A stretch of DNA of 34,270 bases from an uncultured Bacteroidales bacterium (GTDB lineage Bacteria > Bacteroidota > Bacteroidia > Bacteroidales > Bacteroidaceae). The translations under genes and the position numbers were made by a program. The DNA lies in NCBI GenBank assembly GCA_946055775.1, contig CAMGHE010000012.1, positions 1 through 34,270 on the forward strand, read 5' to 3'. Positions 8,588-16,422 of this stretch are shown here, one piece after another. The first letter of the stretch is position 1. Each line of letters starts with the position of its first letter. Below the pieces are notes generated by a model. The model was not told where the DNA came from. It ran no database searches and saw only the letters and a list, made by a program, of their open reading frames with translations.

Positions 8588-8995
8588 ATGACTTACCATT
8601 TTGAACTGCGCATGAAGGTGCGCGACTACGAATGCGACCTGCAGGGCATCGTCAACAATGCCAACTACCAACACTACACCGAGCACACGCGCCACGAGTT
8701 TCTGCTGAGCGAAGGGGTGAGCTTTGCCGACCTCCACGCCCGGGGCATCGACGCCGTCGTGGCGCGCATGACGATGGCGTTTAAGACGCCGCTGCGCTCG
8801 GGCGACGAGTTTGTCTCGCGACTGGCCTTGCGCAAGGACGGCCTGAAGTACATCTTCCAGCAAGACATCTTCCGCGCAGCAGACGAACGCCCGGTGCTGC
8901 GCTCCACGGTGGAGGCGGTATGCCTGGTGAACGGCCGGCTTGGTACGTGTGACGAACTGGACGCAACGTTCAACAAATATATCGCCGCAGAATGA
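8588..8995 (+). CDS. Acyl-CoA thioesterase, YbgC/FadM-like hot-dog fold
   Basis: A 135-residue single-domain 4HBT-type thioesterase expected to hydrolyse acyl-CoA (or acyl-ACP) in the cytoplasm. The signature YECDLQGIVNNANYQHYTEHTRHEF matches the YbgC active-site loop, where the Asp in the D-x-x-G-x-V-x-x-x-x-Y pattern is catalytic. The length is typical. Its stop overlaps the dprA start by four bases (ATGA), indicating translational coupling, though no functional link with DprA is evident. Substrate cannot be told from sequence. Confidence 0.88.
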   Translation: MTYHFELRMKVRDYECDLQGIVNNANYQHYTEHTRHEFLLSEGVSFADLHARGIDAVVARMTMAFKTPLRSGDEFVSRLALRKDGLKYIFQQDIFRAADERPVLRSTVEAVCLVNGRLGTCDELDATFNKYIAAE

Positions 8996-10092
8996 CGACC
9001 GACAGCCTGCTGCATGCCATCGCCCTGACGCGCATCAAAGGACTGACTCAGGCGGCGGCTCTCCAACTGATACGACAGTACGGCACGGCAGAGGGGCTCT
9101 GGCAGGCACGCCACAACCTGCCGGCAAAATGGGCGGCCCTGCTGGCCGACACCTCTGAGGCGCTGGACCGCGCCAGCGCCGAACTGGCTTTCTGCGAGAA
9201 GCACGGCATACAGGTCCTGCCTTACGGCACACCGGCCTACCCTACCCTGCTGACCGAATGTCCGGACGCGCCGGCGGTGCTTTTCTACCAGGGAACGGCC
9301 AATCTGAACGCCCGGCACGTCATTTCAGTAGTCGGCACGCGCCATATCTCTAGTTATGGCCGAGACTTTTGTCAAGAGTTTTGTGCACAACTGGCGTCAC
9401 TCCTTCCTGATTGTCTTATCGTTAGCGGTCTGGCTTACGGCGTCGATATCGCCACGCATCGCGGGGCGTTGGCCAACAACCTGGCCACGGTGGCCGTTCT
9501 CGCGCATGGTTTGGACCGCATCTACCCGGCCTTGCACCGCCAGACGGCGGTGGAGATGCTTCGGCACGGCGGACTGCTCACGGAGTACATGACGAGCACG
9601 GCGCCGGACAAGGGCAACTTCGTCCGACGCAACCGCATCGTGGCGGGACTCGCTTCGGCAACGCTCGTCGTGGAGAGTGCCGACCATGGCGGCGCGCTCA
9701 TCACAGCCAACCTGGCCTTCGACTACAACCGCGAGGTCTTCGCCGTACCGGGCCGCGTCAACGACACCTACTCGGCGGGCTGCAACCGCCTTATCCGTAA
9801 CATGCGGGCGCACCTCGTCACCTCGGCGGCTGACGTGATCGACTTGCTCAACTGGACACCGCAGCACCCCACGCCACGACCGGCGGCCATACAGCGCGAA
9901 CTATTCCCCGAACTGGACGAGGCTCAACAGCGCATCGCCGCCCTCCTCAAAGACAACGACGACTACACAGCCGACCGCTTGGCCATCGCCACCGACCTGC
10001 CGCCACAAGTGCTGGCCGAAAAACTCTTCGACATGGAGATGCAGGGCGTCGTGCGCCTGCTGCCGGGCGGACGCTACCACCTCATTGGATAG
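8992..10092 (+). CDS. dprA: DNA-processing protein DprA
   Basis: Binds incoming single-stranded DNA during natural transformation and loads RecA. It has 366 residues. An N-terminal helix-hairpin-helix/SAM-like region (about 1-70, IALTRIKGLTQAAALQLIRQYG) is followed by the Rossmann-like core with SVVGTRHISSYG, VSGLAYGVDIATHRGAL and VLAHGLDRIYP, then FVRRNRIVAGLA and ALITANLAFDYNREVFAVPG. A C-terminal winged-helix domain follows (about 300-366, KDNDDYTADRLAIATDLPPQVLAEKL). All core motifs are intact. Bases ~9325-9440 use T/A-ending codons far more than the rest of the gene. The gene ends in a strong terminator. With comM also in this window, it hints at retained competence functions. Confidence 0.96.
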   Translation: MTTDSLLHAIALTRIKGLTQAAALQLIRQYGTAEGLWQARHNLPAKWAALLADTSEALDRASAELAFCEKHGIQVLPYGTPAYPTLLTECPDAPAVLFYQGTANLNARHVISVVGTRHISSYGRDFCQEFCAQLASLLPDCLIVSGLAYGVDIATHRGALANNLATVAVLAHGLDRIYPALHRQTAVEMLRHGGLLTEYMTSTAPDKGNFVRRNRIVAGLASATLVVESADHGGALITANLAFDYNREVFAVPGRVNDTYSAGCNRLIRNMRAHLVTSAADVIDLLNWTPQHPTPRPAAIQRELFPELDEAQQRIAALLKDNDDYTADRLAIATDLPPQVLAEKLFDMEMQGVVRLLPGGRYHLIG

Positions 10093-10117
10093 AACGTGCC
10101 CAACAAACCACACCGCA

Positions 10118-10153
10118 ACAAGGAAACACCGCCCAGTGTTTCCTTGTTTTTTT
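10118..10153 (+). terminator. Rho-independent terminator of the DUF2851-thioesterase-dprA operon
   Basis: A 12-bp perfect stem (10118-10129 acaaggaaacac, 10136-10147 gtgtttccttgt) with a 6-base loop and a T-run. It is the cleanest intrinsic terminator in the window. Confidence 0.92.
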
Positions 10154-10154
10154 G

Positions 10155-10162
10155 TACTTTTG
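10155..10162 (+). promoter_or_regulatory. -7 element for mnmG
   Basis: tacttttg fits TAnnTTTG and lies 21 bp before the mnmG ATG, immediately after the dprA terminator T-run. No good -33 TTG at 19-21 spacing was found; that region is the terminator's right arm. Confidence 0.6.
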
Positions 10163-10183
10163 TGCCAAACTCACAGATACGCT

Positions 10184-12061
10184 ATGGATACAGACTTCCA
10201 CTACGACATCGTGGTCATCGGCGCCGGCCATGCCGGCTGCGAGGCAGCCCGCGCGGCAGCGCTCATGGGGGCCCGCACGGTGGTCATCACGATGGACATG
10301 AACAAGATTGCGCAGATGAGCTGCAACCCTGCCATAGGCGGCATTGCCAAAGGACAGATTGTCCGCGAGGTGGACGCGCTGGGCGGTGCCACGGGCTTGG
10401 TGACGGACGCCACAGCCATACAGTTTCGTATGCTCAACCGCTCCAAAGGACCGGCCGTTTGGAGCCCCCGCGCGCAGTGCGACCGCGCCCGTTTCATCAC
10501 CACATGGCGCCATACGCTCGAAAACACCGACGGTTTGGACATCTGGCAGGACGAGGCTACAGAGATTCTCACCGACGGCCAACGCGTCACGGGCGTACGC
10601 ACCCTCTGGGGCGCCACGTTCCGCTGCCGCGCCGTGGTGGTGACGGCGGGCACCTTCCTCAACGGCCTCATGCACGTGGGACGCGTACAGGTGCCAGGCG
10701 GACGCTGCGCCGAACCGGCCGCCACACGCCTGACGGCTTCCATCAATGCCCTGGGCATCGCCTCCGAACGCATGAAAACGGGCACGCCGGTACGTATCGA
10801 CGCCCGTTCGGTCCACTTCGACCTGATGGAGGAACAGCCAGGCGAGACCGACTTCCACCGCTTCTCCTATATCAGTGCGCCACGACCGCTGCCGCAGATG
10901 AAGTGCTGGACGTGCAACACCAATGCCGAGGCGCACCGCACACTGCTCTCTGGACTGAAAGACTCACCGCTCTATAACGGACAAATACAAAGCATCGGCC
11001 CACGCTACTGCCCGAGCGTCGAGACCAAACTCGTCACCTTCCCCGAGCGCACGCAGCACCCGCTCTTCCTCGAACCGGAAGGGACGGATACGAACGAACT
11101 TTATCTTAACGGCTTCTCATCGTCGCTGCCGATGGATGTGCAGATTGCGGCCCTGCGCTGCATTCCGTGCTTCAGCGACGTGCGGGTCTATCGCCCGGGC
11201 TACGCCATCGAATACGACTTCTTCCCGCCTACCCAACTGCGCCATTCGCTCGAGACGAAGGCCGTCGAGGGCCTGTTCTTCGCGGGTCAGGTAAACGGCA
11301 CCACGGGCTATGAAGAGGCGGCGGGCCAAGGGCTCCTCGCAGGTATCAACGCGGCGCAGCGCTGCAGCGGCGGCGAACCGCTCGTGCTCCATCGCGACGA
11401 GGCGTATATCGGCGTACTCATCGACGACCTGGTGACGAAGGGGGTAGATGAGCCCTACCGCATGTTTACCTCACGCGCGGAGTATCGCATCCTGCTCCGA
11501 CAGGACAATGCCGATGCACGCCTCACACCCTACGCCGAACGCTTGGGCCTGGCATCGACAGAACGCCTGCGCCGATTCCACGCAAAGAGCGAGGCCATCG
11601 CGGCCATCACCGACTGGTGCGCGTCGCACACGCTGCGCCCCGCCGAGGTCAATGCCTATCTGGAGCAGGTGGGCAGCGTGGCGCTTCACTACGGTGCACG
11701 GGCCGACGAACTGATTTGCCGTCCGCAGGCCACGCTGGCAGGCCTCGCAGCACACGTGCCCGAACTGCAGGCATTGCTCGACGCGCCCGCCGAAGACCGC
11801 GAAGAAATCTGCGAAGCGGCCGAGGTGGCCATCAAGTATGCCGGCTACATTGCCCGTGAACGCGTCATCGCCGACAAGATGCAGCGCCTTGAGGCCATCC
11901 GCATCCGCGGCCGCTTCGACTATAACAGTCTGCAACAACTCTCCACCGAGGCGCGACAAAAACTGACGGCCATCGACCCCGAGACCATCGCACAGGCCAG
12001 CCGCATCCCCGGCGTATCGCCCAGCGACATCAGTGTGCTGCTTGTGCTCATGGGCCGATAG
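10184..12061 (+). CDS. mnmG: tRNA uridine-5-carboxymethylaminomethyl(34) synthesis enzyme MnmG (GidA)
   Basis: FAD-dependent enzyme that, with MnmE, modifies U34 of certain tRNAs. It has 625 residues, the usual size. The N-terminal FAD-binding motif is IGAGHAGCEAARAAALMG, followed by MSCNPAIGGIAKGQIVREVDALGG, the PGGRCAEPAA region, GPRYCPSVETKLVTFPERTQH and FFAGQVNGTTGYEEAAGQGL. The C-terminal GidA domain ends IPGVSPSDISVLLVLMGR, as in homologs. I chose the ATG at 10184; the ORF-track start lies in the dprA terminator. The leader is only about 15 bases. In many bacteria gidA lies close to oriC, and here a parS-like site follows the stop, which agrees with an origin-proximal location. Confidence 0.97.
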   Translation: MDTDFHYDIVVIGAGHAGCEAARAAALMGARTVVITMDMNKIAQMSCNPAIGGIAKGQIVREVDALGGATGLVTDATAIQFRMLNRSKGPAVWSPRAQCDRARFITTWRHTLENTDGLDIWQDEATEILTDGQRVTGVRTLWGATFRCRAVVVTAGTFLNGLMHVGRVQVPGGRCAEPAATRLTASINALGIASERMKTGTPVRIDARSVHFDLMEEQPGETDFHRFSYISAPRPLPQMKCWTCNTNAEAHRTLLSGLKDSPLYNGQIQSIGPRYCPSVETKLVTFPERTQHPLFLEPEGTDTNELYLNGFSSSLPMDVQIAALRCIPCFSDVRVYRPGYAIEYDFFPPTQLRHSLETKAVEGLFFAGQVNGTTGYEEAAGQGLLAGINAAQRCSGGEPLVLHRDEAYIGVLIDDLVTKGVDEPYRMFTSRAEYRILLRQDNADARLTPYAERLGLASTERLRRFHAKSEAIAAITDWCASHTLRPAEVNAYLEQVGSVALHYGARADELICRPQATLAGLAAHVPELQALLDAPAEDREEICEAAEVAIKYAGYIARERVIADKMQRLEAIRIRGRFDYNSLQQLSTEARQKLTAIDPETIAQASRIPGVSPSDISVLLVLMGR

Positions 12062-12114
12062 ACGACGACTTATAGGGGTGCCTCCGGAACGGATACCCTT
12101 CACGTGCTGCTTCG

Positions 12115-12130
12115 CGTTTCACGTGAAACA
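12115..12130. promoter_or_regulatory. parS-like centromere site (ParB binding)
   Basis: cgtttcacgtgaaaca contains a perfect 14-bp palindrome (gtttcacgtgaaac, 12116-12129). It matches 15 of 16 positions of the widely conserved chromosomal parS consensus TGTTNCACGTGAAACA. It lies in the 210-bp gap between mnmG and uvrC. A second, degenerate TTCACGTG sits about 19 bp upstream. ParB/ParA would bind and segregate the origin region; the parAB genes are not in this window. Confidence 0.8.
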
Positions 12131-12271
12131 AAGTGCCCCACCCTACCTCTGAATCAACGCTTTGCCACACTTTAACCTGTAATGCACAAACGGCCGCCTA
12201 CCTTAAAGGAACGCTCCAAGGAGCGGGTGAAAGCGGCGGCAGGGCGAGCGCAACATGAATACGGAAAAGAT

Positions 12272-14191
12272 ATGGAACAGGACCGCCCTGGCGTCGCCGA
12301 GCGCCGCGAATACCTGATGGGCATCGTGCACAACCTGCCCGAGACGCCGGGATGCTACCAGTATCTCGACGACTCGGGCACGGTCATCTACGTAGGTAAG
12401 GCAAAAAACCTAAAACGCCGCGTTTCATCCTACTTCACCCGCGACCACCAAACGCGCAAAACGCAGATGCTCGTGACGCGCATCCGCGACATTCGTTATG
12501 TCGTGGTGAAGACGGAAGAGGATGCACTGCTCTTGGAAAACAACCTTATCAAACGCTACAAACCGCGCTACAACGTCCTGCTAAAAGACGACAAAACCTA
12601 CCCTTCCATCGCCATTACCAACGAATACCTGCCGCGCATCTTCAAAACGCGACGACGTGGCGCACCGGGAGCAACCTACTATGGACCCTACTCGCACGTG
12701 CCCACCATGCTGGCGCTGCTCGACCTGTGCAAGACGCTTTACCACCCGCGGCCGTGCCATCACATCTTTACGAAAGAGGGCGTGATGGGCGGCAAGTATG
12801 AGGTGTGCCTAGACTACCATATACACAACTGCGGCGGGCCCTGCGTCGGACGCCAAAGCCGCGATGAATACATACGAAACATCGAGGCCTGCCGCGACAT
12901 CCTCAAGGGCAACACGGCCGAGGTGGCGGCGCGGCTGCGCGACGAGATGATGCGCCTGGCGGACGACCTGCGCTTTGAAGAGGCGGAGCAGATTCGCCTT
13001 AAACTCGAGGCCATCGAGCGCTTCCAAGCCAAGAGCGAGGTGGTGAGCCAGGTGCTGCACAACATCGACGTCTTCCACATAGAGGTGGACGAAAACCTCG
13101 CTTTCATCAACTATATGCACGTCACACGGGGCTGCGTCAACCAAGCCTTTACCTTTGAATACCGCAAGCGTCTGGACGAGACAGAGGCCGAACTGCTGGC
13201 CTTGGGCATCGTGGAGATGCGCGAACGCTACGGCAGCACGTCGCGCGAAATCATCGTACCTTTCCCAGTCGATCTACCGGAGGGCTACGCCATACAGACG
13301 GTGCCGCAGAAGGGCGACAAGCGCAAACTGCTGGACCTCTCGCGACTCAACGTGAAGCAGTACCGCTTCGACCGCCTCAAGCAGGCGGAAAAACTCAATC
13401 CGGAGCAGAAGGCGGTGCGTCTGATGAAGGAGATACAGCGCGACCTGGGGCTGCCGCGCCTGCCGCTGCGCGTCGAACTCTTCGACAACTCGAACATTCA
13501 GGGCGACGATGCCGTGGCGGCCTGCGTGGTATTTGAACGCCTCAAACCGGCCAAAAAACTCTACCGCAAATACGAGATAAAGACGGTGACGGGGCCTGAC
13601 GACTATGCCTCCATGCGCGAGGTGGTGGGCCGACGCTACCGACGCGCCGTCGAAGAGGACGACACCCTACCCGACCTCATCGTGGCAGATGGCGGCGCGG
13701 GACAGATGGAAATGATACGGCGCGTGGTGCAGGACGAACTGGGGCTGGACATCCCCATCGCGGGTCTGGCCAAGGATGGGCGTCACCGCACACACGAACT
13801 GCTCTACGGCTTTCCGCCGGCCTCGGTGGGCCTCAAGCCAGGCAGCGAACTCTTCCGCCTGATGACGCAGATGCAGGACGAGGTGCACCGCTTCGCCATC
13901 ACCTTCCACCGCCAAAAGCGCTCGAAGCGACAGACGGCATCGGCGCTGGACCACATCGCGGGCATCGGGCCGAAGACGCGCGAGGCTCTGCTGCGCGCCC
14001 TGGGCAGCGTCAAGCGCATCCGCGCAGCGAGCATCGGGGAAATACAGGCCGTAGCGGGCACGGCGCGCGGAGCGAAGATATGGGCCCAATTACATGCCGA
14101 TACAGACGCACCTACGGCTGCCGACGCCCCGAGCGGCGAAAAATTGCAAAACGGGGGCGACGTGGGGCTTACCTTGGGCGAAAAAGCGTAA
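12272..14191 (+). CDS. uvrC: UvrABC excinuclease subunit C
   Basis: Makes the two incisions in nucleotide-excision repair after UvrA/UvrB damage recognition. Domains: GIY-YIG nuclease (PGCYQYL ... VIYVGKAKNLKRRVSSYF), a Cys-rich middle (CLDYHIHNCGGPCVG), a UVR motif (MRLADDLRFEEAEQIRLKLEAI), an RNase-H-like endonuclease (VELFDNSNIQGDDAVA; IVADGGAGQM) and C-terminal tandem helix-hairpin-helix (HIAGIGPKTREALLRALGSVKRI). I start at the second Met (EQDRPGVAERREYL), giving 639 residues and matching the N-terminus of Bacteroides UvrC; an ATG at 12182 would add 30 basic, low-complexity residues and cannot be excluded. The C-terminus carries an ~30-residue extension beyond the HhH. Its stop codon overlaps the dtd promoter. 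Confidence 0.95.
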   Translation: MEQDRPGVAERREYLMGIVHNLPETPGCYQYLDDSGTVIYVGKAKNLKRRVSSYFTRDHQTRKTQMLVTRIRDIRYVVVKTEEDALLLENNLIKRYKPRYNVLLKDDKTYPSIAITNEYLPRIFKTRRRGAPGATYYGPYSHVPTMLALLDLCKTLYHPRPCHHIFTKEGVMGGKYEVCLDYHIHNCGGPCVGRQSRDEYIRNIEACRDILKGNTAEVAARLRDEMMRLADDLRFEEAEQIRLKLEAIERFQAKSEVVSQVLHNIDVFHIEVDENLAFINYMHVTRGCVNQAFTFEYRKRLDETEAELLALGIVEMRERYGSTSREIIVPFPVDLPEGYAIQTVPQKGDKRKLLDLSRLNVKQYRFDRLKQAEKLNPEQKAVRLMKEIQRDLGLPRLPLRVELFDNSNIQGDDAVAACVVFERLKPAKKLYRKYEIKTVTGPDDYASMREVVGRRYRRAVEEDDTLPDLIVADGGAGQMEMIRRVVQDELGLDIPIAGLAKDGRHRTHELLYGFPPASVGLKPGSELFRLMTQMQDEVHRFAITFHRQKRSKRQTASALDHIAGIGPKTREALLRALGSVKRIRAASIGEIQAVAGTARGAKIWAQLHADTDAPTAADAPSGEKLQNGGDVGLTLGEKA

Positions 14192-14196
14192 CTTTG
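14189..14196 (+). promoter_or_regulatory. -7 element for dtd, overlapping the uvrC stop
   Basis: taactttg matches TAnnTTTG; its first three bases are the uvrC TAA. The ATG of dtd is only 8 bases downstream, so the transcript would be leaderless or nearly so. No clear -33 element. Confidence 0.5.
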
Positions 14197-14203
14197 CAGC
14201 ATT

Positions 14204-14656
14204 ATGAGAATTGTTATCCAGCGCGTCAGCCGCGCCAGCGTCACCATCGACGGCCGCGAAAAAGCGGCCATCGGCCGGGGCCTGCTCATCCTGCTGGGCA
14301 TAGAAGAAGCGGACACCCGCGACGATGCCGACTGGCTCGTGGGCAAGGTGGCGGGCCTGCGCATCTTCGACGACGCCGACGGCGTGATGAACCTGAGCAT
14401 CGAGGCCATCGGCGGCGATGTCATCGTCGTCAGCCAGTTCACCCTCATGGCGTCCTACCGCAAGGGCAACCGCCCGTCCTACATCCGCGCCGCGGGACAC
14501 GCCACAGCCATCCCCCTCTACGACTACTTCTGCCGGGCCCTCTCCGAGCGTCTCGGACGCCCCGTCGGCACGGGCGAATTTGGCGCCGACATGAAGGTGG
14601 GCCTCGTCAACGACGGCCCCGTAACGATATGTATGGACACAAAAAACAAGGAATGA
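14204..14656 (+). CDS. dtd: D-aminoacyl-tRNA deacylase
   Basis: Hydrolyses D-aminoacyl-tRNAs (and Gly mischarged on tRNA-Ala), protecting translation from wrong-chirality residues. It has 150 residues, the full family length. Both diagnostic motifs are present: SQFTLMASYRKGNRPSYI (SQFTL box) and the C-terminal NDGPVTI, whose Gly-cisPro-like segment forms the chiral gate in the partner subunit of the homodimer. The N-terminus MRIVIQRVSRASV is canonical. It overlaps the next gene by four bases (ATGATGC), and deoC follows the same way, so the three genes form a translationally coupled operon. Confidence 0.97.
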   Translation: MRIVIQRVSRASVTIDGREKAAIGRGLLILLGIEEADTRDDADWLVGKVAGLRIFDDADGVMNLSIEAIGGDVIVVSQFTLMASYRKGNRPSYIRAAGHATAIPLYDYFCRALSERLGRPVGTGEFGADMKVGLVNDGPVTICMDTKNKE

Positions 14657-15048
14657 TGCCCCACCCTTTCTCTGACGAAAAGCCCGCCGCGGCGGACCTC
14701 ACGCTGCGCCAGGCGCAGGCTATGGTGGACAACTGGATACGCACCTACGGCGTGCGCTACTTCAGCGAACTGACCAACATGGCGGTGCTCACCGAGGAGG
14801 TGGGCGAACTGGCCCGCATCATGGCGCGCCGCTACGGTGACCAGTCGTTCAAGGCGGGCGAACCCACCGACCCGGCCGACGAGATGGCCGACGTGCTATG
14901 GGTGCTGCTCTGCTTGGCCAACCAGACGGGCGTGGACCTCACCGAGGCCCTACGCCGCAACATCGAGAAGAAGACGGCGCGCGACAACCGGCGCCATATC
15001 GACAACCCCAAACTTTACGACAATCCCCACACCGACAACCATGAGTAA
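14653..15048 (+). CDS. MazG-like nucleotide pyrophosphohydrolase
   Basis: A 131-residue single-domain all-alpha NTP pyrophosphohydrolase expected to convert (d)NTPs to NMP plus PPi with Mg2+, a house-cleaning role. The metal-binding pattern is visible as LTEEVGELARIMARRYGDQ (EExxE) followed by DEMADVLWVLLCLANQTG (E-x-x-D). Two in-frame ATGs (14653, 14656) are possible; the first overlaps the dtd stop by four bases. Bacteroides homologs start near LTLRQAQAMVDNWI, so the first ~20 residues may be lineage-specific. The 3' end overlaps deoC by 8 bases. Confidence 0.9.
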   Translation: MMPHPFSDEKPAAADLTLRQAQAMVDNWIRTYGVRYFSELTNMAVLTEEVGELARIMARRYGDQSFKAGEPTDPADEMADVLWVLLCLANQTGVDLTEALRRNIEKKTARDNRRHIDNPKLYDNPHTDNHE

Positions 15049-15985
15049 CCACTGCGATTGCCACTGCGACCACGACCACGAGGCGCAGCACGACCACAAC
15101 CACTACAACCGTTATGAGGAGGCTTTCGGCCTCTTCGACCTGCATCTGCACGATGAAAATGTCACCGCCGCCGTGCGCCGCCTCATCGACGAGAAGAGCG
15201 CACAGTACCGCACCGACGAGGTCAAGCGCCAACTCCTCGCCGCCATCGAACTGACCACGCTGCGCGTCACCGACTCGCAGGAGAGCGTCCTGGCTTTCAC
15301 CGAGCGTGTCAACCGCTTCGCCGACGCCCACCCCGACCTGCCCCACTTCGCCACGCTCTGCGTCTATCCCAACTTTGCCCGCATCGTGAGAGAAAGTCTT
15401 GAGGTAGAGGGCGTTGAGGTGGCCTGCGTCAGCGGAGGCTTCCCCTCGTCGCAGACGTTTATCGAGGTGAAGACCACCGAAACGGCACTGGCCGTCCACG
15501 ATGGTGCCACAGAGATTGACATGGTGCTCAACGTCGGCGCCTTCCTTAGCGGCGACTACGAGACCTGTGCCGACGAGATTGAAGAAATCAAGGCGGCTGC
15601 CCGCGAATGTCCGCTGAAGGTCATCCTCGAGACGGGTGCCCTGCAGACGGCGGTCAATATCAAAAAGGCGTCTATCCTGTCCATCTATGCTGGCGCCGAC
15701 TTCATCAAGACCTCGACGGGCAAGATTGAGCCTGCCGCCACACCCGAGGCAGCGCTCGTCATGTGCCAGACCATCAAGGAATATTACGAGAAGACGGGCA
15801 CGCGCATTGGTTTCAAGGCTGCTGGCGGCATCAGTACCGTTGACGATGCCATCGCCTACTACACCATCGTCCGCGAGGTGCTGGGCGAAGAGTGGATCAA
15901 GCAGGGCCTCTTCCGCATCGGCACATCGCGCCTGGCCAACCTCCTGGTCAGCGATATCTTGGGCGAAGAGACCAAGGCGTTCTGA
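15041..15985 (+). CDS. deoC: Deoxyribose-phosphate aldolase
   Basis: Class I aldolase cleaving 2-deoxyribose-5-phosphate to glyceraldehyde-3-phosphate and acetaldehyde in deoxynucleoside catabolism. It has 314 residues. TIM-barrel motifs: HFATLCVYPNF, EIDMVLNVGAFLSGDY (catalytic Asp region), KVILETGALQT, ADFIKTSTGK (Schiff-base Lys) and IGFKAAGGIST (second Lys). The ATG at 15041 overlaps the preceding gene by 8 bases. The first ~24 residues are strikingly rich in His, Cys and Asp (NHCDCHCDHDHEAQHDHNHY), a tail unlike the aldolase core and potentially metal-binding. A strong terminator follows. Confidence 0.95.
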   Translation: MSNHCDCHCDHDHEAQHDHNHYNRYEEAFGLFDLHLHDENVTAAVRRLIDEKSAQYRTDEVKRQLLAAIELTTLRVTDSQESVLAFTERVNRFADAHPDLPHFATLCVYPNFARIVRESLEVEGVEVACVSGGFPSSQTFIEVKTTETALAVHDGATEIDMVLNVGAFLSGDYETCADEIEEIKAAARECPLKVILETGALQTAVNIKKASILSIYAGADFIKTSTGKIEPAATPEAALVMCQTIKEYYEKTGTRIGFKAAGGISTVDDAIAYYTIVREVLGEEWIKQGLFRIGTSRLANLLVSDILGEETKAF

Positions 15986-16019
15986 CGGCCTGCCGTCAGG
16001 CCACACATACCCCATTAAC

Positions 16020-16056
16020 GCCCGCTGCGACACCTGCCGCAGCGGGCCTTTGTTTT
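16020..16056 (+). terminator. Rho-independent terminator after deoC
   Basis: A 10-bp perfect stem (gcccgctgcg / cgcagcgggc) with an 8-base loop, followed by ctttgtttt. It lies 35 bp after the deoC stop and ends the dtd-mazG-deoC operon. Confidence 0.88.
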
Positions 16057-16273
16057 GTGTGACATGGACAGTACCTGAAATAAATCTCTACTTTCAAGAC
16101 AAGCCCATCCTCATGTTCGCACACAGAGCATCACACATCGGCCATCACGCGGCGGTTCATCCCGATAGCGAGAACCGACATTTCTACAAATCGTCTTTTA
16201 GGAAAGTTTAACGGTATCGACTGCAAATTTGCCCGTTTCGCCCTCCGATTTGGCGGTCGCCCAATCTCGCCAC

Positions 16274-16332
16274 ACGGTTTGGGCGACGGTTTTTACGGTT
16301 TGGGCGACAGAAAAAACAGTCGCCCAAACCGT
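16274..16332. repeat. Triple GGTTTGGGCGAC repeat with perfect hairpin
   Basis: acggtttgggcgac occurs directly repeated at 16274-16287 and 16295-16308, and as its reverse complement at 16319-16332. The last two form a 14-bp perfect stem with a 10-base loop (agaaaaaaca). A partial fourth copy (gtcgcccaa) is at 16257-16265. Function unknown; candidates are a protein-binding site, a structured RNA or a decayed mobile-element end. Confidence 0.75.
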
Positions 16333-16352
16333 GGAAGTGCCTTTAGGACACG

Positions 16353-16376
16353 AAAAAAGGGCCCACAGAGGCCCTT
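16353..16376 (-). terminator. Minus-strand intrinsic terminator
   Basis: On the minus strand: aagggcc, a 6-base loop, ggccctt, then a T-run (six T). No minus-strand gene ends here; a strong promoter lies directly upstream on the same strand, so it would stop that transcript after a few tens of bases. Confidence 0.65.
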
Positions 16377-16391
16377 ATCGTCATTCCACTG

Positions 16392-16422
16392 CAAAGATAC
16401 AACAAAACGCGGCGAAAAGCAA
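16392..16422 (-). promoter_or_regulatory. Orphan minus-strand promoter
   Basis: Minus strand: TTG, 20 bases, then tatctttg, a near-ideal Bacteroidota promoter, running toward the hairpin terminator at 16353-16376 and the GGTTTGGGCGAC repeats. No coding gene lies downstream until the convergent deoC end. Confidence 0.6.

Noticed and set aside
16274-16332. CRISPR-like array
   Set aside because: Only three 14-bp copies with irregular 7- and 10-bp spacers, one inverted; no cas genes.
16295-16422. Invertible (phase-variable) promoter
   Set aside because: The inverted copies are only 10 bp apart and both lie on one side of the promoter, so inversion would not flip it; no recombinase gene is nearby.
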